Source: Platycnemis pennipes
Taxonomy: Eukaryota > Arthropoda > Insecta > Odonata > Platycnemididae
DNA: 64,000 bases
Direction of reading: 5' to 3'
NCBI GenBank assembly: GCA_933228895.1
Contig: OW121848.1
Coordinates: 136,108,615 to 136,172,614 of the forward strand
Shown: one piece after another, positions 14,501 to 26,500 of the stretch
Numbering within the stretch: position 1 is the stretch's first letter
Layout of the letters: every line of letters starts with the position of its first letter
Translations under genes and position numbers: made by a program
Notes under the pieces: generated by a model
The model's input: the letters and a program-made list of their open reading frames with translations, nothing else
Databases searched by the model: none
What the model was told of the DNA's origin: nothing

Positions 14501-17500
14501 CTCACCTAAAAACCAACTACTGGTATATAAAGAGGATGCATGTAATTTTTATTAATAAAGAAAGTGAAGCCTGTAAATGAGACGTCTGACTTGAGAGTGA
14601 TAATCATATGTTGTAGTGGACTCGGGTTAATAATTGAGAAGGCAATTCGGTGACCGATAAACAACTCTAATTTAATCATTGATATTAAAGTCCTCTCCTG
14701 AAATAATAATTCATGTTTAAGTTCTTGTGCCATATCATTATTTTATAATGTTAGTTTTATGTGCAAGAAAAATTAATAATTCAGTATAAAATTGTGTAGT
14801 ATTATCTGGGGAGTAGAATGTTAAGCCAAATTCAAAGTGGTATGTTTGGTTTACAAGGAAACAATTTATACTGGTCATCGCTGTTCATCTACACTCAAAA
14901 GTTGATGGGCATGAAGGCAGCTTTTGATTGTTAAGGACAAACAAAATAAAGCACTAAATAATAGGAGTAAATTGCTTACCACGTGTTACTCAAATGTATC
15001 TCAGTCGTATTTGTACTGTTTTCATGTTGTGTGATAGATTATGTTCATGAAAATTTTTGTCAGAATCTTTATTGATAAATCTTAGCCAGTTCAAAATATA
15101 ATGAAAAAAATCCCAGTTCTAGGGTCATAGTAATGGGAATGATGTGCTATTGAGAATCTGTTGAGTCAAAGTTTTGTCATAAGAGTTGTGGAAGTTGAAT
15201 TTTCCAAATTTCTGAGTGCTACTGTCCTAGTCATCCTGCATTCATGTGCATGAAGTCAAAACATATGAAAACTTCTATAGTAACCAAAAGTGTGACTTTT
15301 TCTCGTCATTATATGCATTTATTAATTTTATAAATTAATATGGAAGAAATATTTCATCGTGCAGTGCCTGTGCATGCTGACTAAAAGATCTAGTTTCTAA
15401 TTTTCAATATAAGAAGGCAATCTTTCTCAAATGAATGAAAGTTGAGTTTAGTCCATCCAGGGACACCAACTACTTAAGCTCCTAGCTGTTTAAGTCCTGT
15501 TGTAAACCATATGCTCCCATTTATGTTGTTGAATCTATTCAATGGCCAATAGAGAAGAAGCAGTCTAAAAAGTAACTATCCTTGGGTTATTTTTGCAAAA
15601 ACAATCTTCACAAAATTGTACATGGATTATTTACGTTGGTTTTAGCATGGTGTACAAAGATACTTGCAATCTTCCTGCAAAATATTATGATGTTATGAAA
15701 GGAATAGAAAAAGAATTGGGAAAATACCAATCATCACCATCAGGGGTCAACAATCCTAGGATTGGTTTGACGCAGCCCTCCACTCGATTTTTCTATCGGC
15801 CAACCTCTTCATTTAATGTAGTTACTGTCTTTCACGTCCTTTATGACCTGTTCTATGTAACTTATACGAGGCCTGCCTTTTCCATTCTTCCCGTTCACTT
15901 TTCCTTCGCCGATTGTCTTCAACAGGCCATTAAGATGTGGCCGATTAAGTTGTCCCGTGTTCTTTTTATAGTTTTCAGCAGACTTCTCTTTCCTCCCACT
16001 CTTCTTAGCACTTCTTCATTTGTCAAGTGGTCAAAATACCAATGTCCTCATTAATTACAGAATGTGAGATGAAGCATTTATGTTGTTTAAAATGCTATAC
16101 CCAAAGTCATCATTTACAAGTCACGGATACCTAATTTCATGCCATGATGATATTTTGATTTTCAAACTTTTTTTCCTCACCTTTGAGAATATTTTGGCTT
16201 TTTTGATTGCTTACCTGTAGATGTGGAATCCCTTTAAAATCATCATTATCTTTTTATGCTTGTGATTGTTAATAATTTAGCTATGTATGAAATGACTAGT
16301 CATGAGTTGAAAGTATTGTCAATATTATAATATATATTTGGCTCTCTGAAGCCATCGTACAGTAACTCATCTTGTTGAAATGGAGTAGAAAAATATATAG
16401 TTGATATTCACCCTAAAAGTTGTGGTGTGTCATGTACTTTTCTTTCATATTACATACGTACATGTTTTGTGGTAATGACAATCGTGGAATTCAAGTGTTA
16501 GACAGAAGAAAGCCCTGAGTTTTCCTGTGATTAATAATCTTTGAAAACTATTCACAGTGAGCTTGTTCTTGTTTTTTTTCATTTACCATATAATACCCTA
16601 CCTGAGGAAAACAAGCGTTCGATCCAAAGATTGATCTTTCTAATGAGGTTGAAGCTCACCAATTACTTAGAACAATAGCACACAAAATTTATACAGCAAC
16701 CACCATACGATGCCCCTAACAAGCTTTAAGAAGATAAAGATTTTTCTGCCCAATAATTACAAAATTATGGCAATGTTTTTATGCAATCCAGAAAATACAA
16801 TACCTGTATCTACAGCAGAATTTCAATTGTCTTCAACATCAGAAATTGTTGGCTTAAATGATGAAACAAATATGCCTTGCTCATGAATGTAATAACTTTT
16901 TAAACAATTTAAAATTTTTAGATCATGGTGTAAGGGTTAATTAGGCAAAAAAAATTCACGAGCTTGTGAGCTTCCTTAATTCATTTGGCCTTGAGCAAAG
17001 TCTGAACTGTTTTATCTGTCAAGTTAGGAATGAAGTAATGAGTCTTTCACTTAGTATATTCTAGAGCAGCATTTCTCAACCTGGGGTATGTGTACCTCAG
17101 CAGATGTGTGATAGATTAAACAGGGGTTCACAAAGCAAGTTAAATAATGGTGGAAGTAACAGGAAACATATTCGTTTTTTTGAAAATGTACATCCAGTTG
17201 TATGCAAATGGGTAGCAATGCATTATCAAAGAGTAAGAAACTTATTACGAGTGACTACATTACAGATTTAGCTGTATTTGAGCAGCAACTATTTAAGCTT
17301 CAAGCATGACTCATGGGTATGGAGTACAGAGTAGGGAAATGGGGATGAGGGGTATGTAAGTGAAAAAAGGTTGGGAACCATTGTTCTATAGCCAAGGTGG
17401 TCACAGAATTCAATTTTTGTCACTCCATGACCTCCCCATTTATAGGTCACAAATATTTGTGATTTCATTCTGAATTTTTCTCCACAAATATTCATGGCTG

Positions 17501-20500
17501 AATCATTGTGTTCTGTGTTTCTGTTCTCTCTACATTATTATCTGATGGTAATGGTGTCTTACTACAATCAGTTACAGCTTATCTCATTATTTAGCCTTCA
17601 TCATCATCATCGGTCAACAATCCTAGGAGTGGTTTGACATTGCCTTCCACTTGATTCTTCTATCGGCCAACCTCTTCATATTAATGTAATTACTCTCTTT
17701 TACATCCTTCACAACCTGTTCTATGCATCTCATACATCTCTCATCTAGGCTACAAATATGCTGTTAATCCTGAAATAATCACTCATGATATCTATGCACA
17801 AGTTTGGATAGGAACTCCGGACTTAGGGCTTCCAGGCCGACACGTTACCAGAATGAATACTCAAATAGACCAAAAGAGTTCAGTTTATTTACTGATCATG
17901 GTCTCAATGCATTGTTGCCATGCAATACCTTTGAGTAGAACTTATGAGTAGGCACTAATCTTAAGTTGTGGTTGCAAAATAGGTGGCCGTGAGAAGAAAA
18001 TTAACTTGGCCTATGAGGAAGTTTTAAAAATTTACTAATTATCATCATTAGTCATCAATCATCAGATTAATGTGACGCACTCTCCACTGAGTTCTTCTAT
18101 CGGCTAATCTCTTTATATTTACGTATTTTTTCTCTTTCACATCCTTCACTTGTTCCATGTATCTCATACGAGTCCTTCCTTTTCCGTTCTTCCCGTTCAC
18201 TATTCCCTCCACATTTGTCTTCATCAGGCCATCATGTTTTGTGATATATCCAATTAAGTTGTCCTATCTTCTGTTTAGAGTTTTCAGCAGACTTCTTTTT
18301 TCTCCCACTCTCCTTAGGACTTCCTCATTACTTACTCTGTTGGTCCATTAAATCTTCATCATTCTTCAGTATCACCACATTGTGAATGCTTCCTTCCTTT
18401 TCTTCTCCGCTGCTATCATCGTCCATGCCTCACTGCCATAAAGAAACATGCTCCTGATGTATGTTCTGATGAATTGTTTCCTTACTTCGATGCTCTTATT
18501 TCCAGCTGTCTTACTAGATCCAATTAGTAGGAAGAATAAAAGGCATTATAAAGCCCTGAAATCCTGTCATTTTTAAGAGAACATCTTACCTAACAACTTT
18601 GGAAACTTTATACTGTGAAAGGCTGACAAATGTATGGAAAGATGATAATCTACACTTTGTTTGTACTTCCATCCCTTGTTTGCTTACTCAGGACCATTAT
18701 AATTCTTACTTTGTTTGCCCATTGGTATGCTTTTTCATCAAAATGAATGTTGTGTAAATTGGATAATGGTGATACACTTATCTTTTATATTTCAAAGTAC
18801 ATAATTATATTTAAGTTTTCAATTTTACTTTTAAGTGAATCGACAAATTTGAGACCTCAGGTTTTTAACTTAATTTTCCCTTAAGTGAGAATGACCGAGA
18901 CTAACCTCTCACAAAGAAAAGTTTATTTTGGGTGTATTTTGGTGCTTAAGTAGGAGGACGTGTTTTATTCCTGCCAAAAGAATATTCTAACTCTACACAA
19001 AGGTCATGGAATAACTCATCAGTGAAAGAAATTACCCATGTGTTTTTGCTGATGATGATTAACCATCTGTTGACGATTTTTCTAAGAAGATTTAACACCC
19101 TGTGGGGGTTTAAGTGCAAGACAAAATAACCACATTCACATGTCAGTGATATTGGTCTTCAACAGTTAGTTTACTTTGCAAAAAATATTTTTTCGCTGCT
19201 GAAAGCAATGAAATCTTGTTTTATTAATCTTAAGGAAATGTTCACCATGGTTTATGATTGGAATTATCGTGGTGATCATTATACCAGGGTGGTAACACTG
19301 TACTGATAAGCTTAAAGATGATTGTTCAGTATGCATGTATTATTGAGATTAATTCTTTTACCTTAGGGTTGCCGTGTTACATTTACCTCGCACAAAAACA
19401 AATTAATATTGTCTGTCCTTGTGTATTTAGTTCAAAAACATCTCAGTGAGTTAGCTTTCTGATTGTTTAGCCTTGCAGAAGTTTTCTGGAAAGCTAGGAT
19501 GTACCTAATTTTTATGAAAGGGAAAAGTGGGGCATGTGGCAAAATATGTGATTGCATTATTGTTTCCATTGTAAAAATATTAGTGCATCACTAAACAAGA
19601 ACTGTTCAACTTCATGTTACCATATATGGTTAAAAGTACCTCTTGCTTGATTTTATACTCGCTCAATACTTTCCTTGAGCAAGAAATAAGAAACAAAATG
19701 ATTCTGTTGTATTGGGCTTAGGAAAAAAAATGTATGGCATTTCTTCTCTCCTGCTGTGCAGTATGCTAATGTAGTGTCTGATATAAGTATTCTTTTCATC
19801 TTATTTAGGTATGGATTTCATGACTTTATAACTTTAGGGCATCAGTGTTCACATGATATGTATTGTCCATGGGATTTCAGACTCCTCTACAATTTTAATA
19901 CCAATTAATCCCCTTTCAACTCATTATTTTGTTATGTTCTAGTACTTAATGTAGGCATTTTTATTATAGTGTCTAGCAGGCGCTCTGGAAGTGGAGGTGG
20001 GGGATCTGGTGGAACTGGAGCAAGCTCCCTCGATATGATGCGGGTACGAGCAACCGACCCTCGGCCATGCCCAAAATGTGGCAAGATCTACCGCTCGGCC
20101 CATACCCTTCGCACTCATTTAGAGGACAAGCACACTGTCTGCCCAGGGTACCGCTGTGTTCTGTGCGGCACTGTGGCCAAGTCACGAAATTCACTGCATT
20201 CGCACATGTCTCGGCAGCATCGGGGTATCAGCACCAAGGACTTGCCTGTGCTGCCTATGCCAGCACCTTTTGATCCAGAGCTTGCTTCTCGTCTACTAGC
20301 TAAGGCGGGTGTTAAGGTTAGTTGATTATTCTGTTTTGATAATGGCCTGTGCAGATGACCATTGAAAATGCAGTTTCCATCTCCAACCATGTCTTTGATT
20401 GGGTAGTGGTTCCCAACATGGAGTGTGAGAACTCCTTAGCGGTATGTGCTTAATGGTTTTAGGGATATGCAAAATAATTTTAATTAATAATGGCAGAAGT

Positions 20501-23500
20501 AACAGTAAGCACATTCGTTCATCTGAATATTTTCATCTAAATATGGGCAAACAGTCATCATTGCATTATCAATGAGTAAACAAACAGGTTGTTAATTTAA
20601 ACACTACAGATTAACCTGTAAATTAAATGTAGCTACATAAGTTACAAGCATGGCTCATTGATAAGCGGTGCAGATTATGGAAATGGACTGACCATAGCTA
20701 AACAAGTTAAAAAAAAGGTTGGGAACCACTGTTCTGCAGTATTTAGTTAATGTCTATTTGTTTTTGCTGTTTGGTGTCACTTTCCTTGCCTGAATTTTGT
20801 TAGAATTTATCCTCAGTGCCCTGGGATTATGTGTAGGCTCTTGAAATCATTTTAGGGCATATAAATTTGCTAGAGTTGTATAAACTGATGTGTGCATGAT
20901 AATTATGTTCATGTGATTACACTTTTAATTCCATTTCATTTGGCATGTCATAGTCTGAGAACTAATACTTGGGCAGATTGAGGAATTTATGCATCTTTTA
21001 TTGATGGTTGTCTGTGATCTTTGAAGTTTTTAGCACCCATCTAGAAAAGGCAGAAAATTCTAGTATAAGCCTGAAATAAGTGGGATGATTGGGGGGAGGA
21101 CATTTTTCAGAAGTTTGAGGAAAGAGGGTTTTTATTTTTATCATTGTCAAACGTAATGTTTTTGTGGCATTTGTTTATTCAGTTTTTTCCATGTTGATTT
21201 ACTGCGAGGACTACAGTTATGCCAGCGTTCCAGCTAGTGTATTCTGGTCCTAAGTGACTACAGATCTGAAGAGGCTAGACGCTGGCAAAAATTTAGTTCT
21301 CAAAATGAATCAATGTGGAAAAAACTTGAATTAACAGGGTTGCTACGCATCTTGAAAGTCAGGAAACTGGAATGTTGGTCTGGAAGTCAGGAAAAAGTCA
21401 GGAAATTTCATTTTTGGTCAGGAAAAAATTACCCACCTTCAACAACGATTGGGCATGTGATTCGTTCAACTGCACTACAGATGCTATACTTCAGCGTGCT
21501 AAGGCGTGAATAAGAAGGAAAGGGGATGGGGATACAGCGTCAAAAATACCAAACATGAGGAGTATCAATGAAGAAAGATATTTCATAAATGTAAGAAAGA
21601 GTAATCCCTGAATTGGGAGCTTGAAACACGTGACCTGCTACACAGCCACTGGAGACAGAGAGACTTTTTCAAAGTATTTGGTGAGAGATGAAGTAACCAG
21701 AGTGGAGATTTTATGGTGCCTACAAACTGTAATGAATCATTCATCAGTCATTTCTGCAGGAAAGTTCATCAGTCTTTTTCCTCTGATATTCCCCGATAGT
21801 AAGATAGCCAAAGCGATGAAATTAGGAAGAAATAAAATAGATTACACACTGGTTTACTGTATGTCACTATATTTCTGTGAAATGCTGATTAGTAGGGACC
21901 GGAAAATATCACATGTTGCAATAAATGCAAATTTTCTGCGAAAATTCGGTATAAAAGCAAAATATCTGCGAATAAAGTAATTATGCAAAAAAATATGAGA
22001 AATTAGGTTATGAATATAAAAAAACAGTAGGAAATGGCAATAAAAATATCTTAACATGTTTTATTTATAAAATATCCCATTTTTATCCATTAAAATTATG
22101 ATTATTATCATATGAACACGTCAAATTAGCTTTTTTTCAACTTAAACGTAATAAAACACATATGTGAAATGATTATACCGCGCGATGAGCAGAGGAGTGT
22201 TGTTGCGCATTTTGTTTCACCTTTGTCCGTAAACAAAAGTGTTTGGGTGCGCACTTGCATTCACATGGTTCATCAGTCGTGTGAAGCAGTTTAAATTCGA
22301 GACAGTACTAGGATTTAGGCTTTAAAACTTAGGAGCTAGTGAGTTATCCCAGTTATTGACAAATACCATGCACGGTTAAAATTTGTATTTGCATTATTGG
22401 AATTTATGTTTTCCTGCGATTTACAACATTTAATCAGGTCCCATCCCATTTCTCATTTCTCCAGCTCATTTCAACAACTGTTTCGTGCATATATGCACGA
22501 AACAGTTGTTTATTTTATCCTTAATTACTCTGAAACATATTTTTTATTTTTACTGGGAAATGGATGCAAATTACAATATTTTCAAATGACACAAGGGTTT
22601 TCGAGTTCCTTTGATTCATCCCTTTGGACAAAAGTTTCGTCGGCACTCCAGATGCCATCTTCTGGTCCGAAGATCGCATCCCATCAAATTTCCTTTGTCT
22701 TCTTTCTAAAAATTTCCTATATCTTCTTCTTTCTATATATTTTATATCTTCGTGCTATATATTTCCTATATTAAATTACCCATACTTCGGACATGAAGAT
22801 GGTGTCTGGAATGCCAACAAAACTCGTCCAGTAGGATGAAACAGCACAGAAAAAAATCGGAAACCCTCGTGTCATCTTCTAATCACCGCAGAAGCCTTTG
22901 CAGCAACTTGAATATTTCAATTTAGGGGTGAGTAAAATTTGTGGATTATCATGATGCAACTCGTGCTGATGGAGGGCTTCATCAGATTACCAATCTCTAC
23001 GATAGATACAATAACAAAAAATAATTGCGTTGTGGTTTAGAAACATGCTAGACATACACCTACTAATACTGTGGACGGTGAGAGCTTTTTTTCGCACTAT
23101 AAGACAGTTATGAATGACAGGACAGACATCTGTCGAAAAAAGAAAATGGCAAGAAATCTTGGTATGAAGGAATGCCAACTTGAAAAGTGGTTTTTAAGTT
23201 CTAGATCGTCAAATTTTGCCGTGAATGGCTTCGTCATAAGAGAATAGGCATTACAAAATTTATAAGTTTGGGAATTATGGACTTGACAACGTCAAATATG
23301 GGACGTTGTCAGTTTAACCCAAACCCAAACAACCATGTGATGGTTGGGTTGGTTAAAACATTGGTAGAAATATGTTGTAAAAAATAAATCAGGACAGCTC
23401 TATACATTAAGAAATTATTAATAATATTGTTCTAATTGAGTTTATCAGTGTTTTTTAATTATATATTTACTATATATTGTTAAAGTATGCATGTAAAACT

Positions 23501-26500
23501 GATAATTGTCCTTTTCCCACCATTTGCATTTTCCAGCAATTCACACTTTTTTTCTAGGGGTCCCTAGAAAAGTGTAATTAAAGGTTTTACTGTATACGTA
23601 TTTAGAAGTTTCTTGGGGAAGATGGGACACAATACTGTTACAGTGTTTGAACCAGCTAAAACATACAGTGGTAATGGACTTCATACTTTCAATATTAAAA
23701 TCCTTATTTGTAAGCATTGCAATGTATGAGTTGGATGAGAAAATACATCATTGTGAAGCATATAGACAGGAAAGAGCACATCTCAGGGCACAAATTCAGT
23801 TTGTCACAGAAAATGCCAAGACAACTGTTAATTTGTCAAAATTGCTGGTGGGTGTTTCCTACCCCATGGAACATGTCCTTTACCCAAAGCTGAAGTCAAT
23901 GGAAATTGAGCTTCAGGCCATTCTTGAATGGAATTTTAGAGTGAATACTTCAGCTGCCCTGAAAGATTTTTCTGAGGTTGAGAGTGCACCGATGAAAGAT
24001 AAATTCAGGTGTGAGGTAAACTTGCTGCATTAATGAAAAATTATCCAAATGTAGAATTTTTCACCAATATTGGGGAGGTCTTTACAGTCAAAAGTATAAT
24101 ATTTAACAACCCTTCTGATGTTGTGGAGAAGGCTTTGTACCTAAGCAGGTGTAAAGACCTTACACCAGAACAATTTTGCCATGGCTACAGGATACTGAAG
24201 AGAACGTCACGTGAGAAGATAGGGAAACCAACCAACAGAGAGGTCAATTTAATTTCAATTCTTCTCTCAATGAAGGATGAAATCCGAAGTTCTCTACAGA
24301 AGCCATCCAAACAGTGTTTACGTCTACTAATAATGTGGACAATGTGAGCTCTTTTTCACACTATAAGACAATTGTGAATGACAGAAGAGCTAAGTTAAAA
24401 GATGATAATCCTTTTTTTGGTAGCATGTCATTTGATTCGATTTCAAGCCCACATAAACTGTAAATAAGTAGGCATTTAAAAGTTTCCCTTCTTTTTACTT
24501 GCACTAGTTCCCCTTCCCCATGACTGGTTTGCTTTTTACGTAGGTACTTGAACCTGGAAACTATCTTTGATATGATCGGTAGGTATTAACATGAAGTTCA
24601 AGTCTAAAATAAATCAACCATAAACTAGGTTCACATTAATTGCCTTGACAAAAAATTCACATGGGCTGAATTGTTTGAGGGATATCTTTTGTCACCACAT
24701 TTCTTGGCTTCTTGATGAAAAAAAAAACAAATGGCGCTTAAAACCATCCTCAACTCCATCTCCAAAAATTTGGCTCGAGGAGGCATAGCGACGGTATGTT
24801 TTCACAGTTCTGAAATGACACTGATTACCATTCTTAAAAATGACACATTCTGCCAATATTTACAGAGTCCTAACAATTCATGCACAGTGATAGGGTATCT
24901 GGTTTTCCCCCGCTGGTAAATGCATGCAGTGGTCAATTCCTCGTGCGACTTACGGTCAAACCTCTGACTGGGCAGCACCACGCGCCTCTCCTTTTCTCTT
25001 CTGGGCATGGTCCTGGCAACTCACGCGCTCTTTCCAAAATAAATGTTAATCGATACTGACTAACCAACAACATAATTTTTCATCAACAGCTAAAATCCTA
25101 ATGCATTAAATAATATGAAACTTTGTGTGTTTATTAAAAAAGATCTTTGCTACAATATATGTGAAGTAAGTTAGATATCTCAATCTGTGTTGTTATTACA
25201 GAGCCGTAAAATGTGATCCAACCGTTCGGTACCCGGAAAAATGTGCTAAAATTCCGTTTCTAAGCACACTGAAATTGATATAAACGGTGAAAATTTTTGT
25301 ATACCATCACTAAATGCAAAATTAAACAGGCTATAATTTGATATTCTTCATTTTAAAATCCATTGAGCCGTCTTTAAGATATTAGTTTTCAAAATCGTGT
25401 GATGGAATGATGAAACGGACAGTAGTTCCGTGCTTTTTTAGCTGCGATTGGGCAATAGAGAGCTATTTAAGCGCAGTTGGGCCAGCTGTCATCATAACAG
25501 CGTAGATGTTTGAAGCAAAAGTCTATTTTTAGCATCCATACTAGTTTCCTTTCTCTACTGACTGGATTCCGAAAGTAAAATAAGCTACTGAAGCGCAGTT
25601 TGGCCAGCTGTCATCATAACAGCGTAGATGTTTGAAGCAAAAGTCTATTTTTAGCGTCCATACTAGTTTCCTTTCTCTACTGACTGGATTCTGAAAGTAA
25701 AATTCTTATTAAAAAATGTTCAACTTTTGTTCTATGTACGTTTTCAATACTGGGACGAAATTTTGCCAATATTACTTTCGCCAACTTAATAGCATTGACT
25801 TAGGAAATACAAGTAGGTACTTATTTTACAATATTTTATGACATACATCTTTTAAGAACACTTTCACAAACGACCAAAAAAGTTATACGATGTTGCCGAA
25901 AACAAAAATGTTAGAGAAAATAAGGATAATTTTTTCAAGAGTTTTTACAACATATTCGAAATTACAAAATTCGATGCTGCGAAATGCTGATTTTCCGGTC
26001 CCGCTGATTTCGTATTACCGAGAGTTTACTTTATCTACTCCTGTTGTCCATTACAGCAAAAAAAGAAGTTTTAGGCAATTAAACTTATTTTAGATTGAAA
26101 TATCCAGTGAAATAAAGATTGGGTTTGTGTTACTCTCAGCTTTGTTGTATTATGTTTTTTTTAAACGGCCTCTCAAAAGATGGGGTTTTCTGTAATCGTC
26201 GCCAATTGCCACTGTGAAAGCGGTCCAAAACTGGATAGTTAGGTGTTTCGACTTACTCGGATTTCTACTTTTTTTGCTATAATTGACAACAGGTGTCATG
26301 TATGGAGTAGATAATTATCTGCACGTCGACTTACATGGGAAGGTCAAACTACACTGAGAAAAGACGTAAATGCCAAATCACATTAGAATTTTTCGCCATC
26401 ACGATGATAAAATATCACCTATCGAACTGAGTAATGTCTTAAAATAGAGTTGCCGTTCCAAACACCCGTAGTTTGGCATCAACTCTTGCACATTTGGCAA

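Larger units (their letters stand above)
14601..19969 (+). other. Intron between the two alternative finger exons
   Basis: AT-rich intron ending in TTTTTATTATAG at 19969. It contains three fragments of one non-LTR element (15731-16035, 17598-17745, 18040-18520) and a hAT-type MITE at 17067-17383. No exon was seen. Confidence 0.75.
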
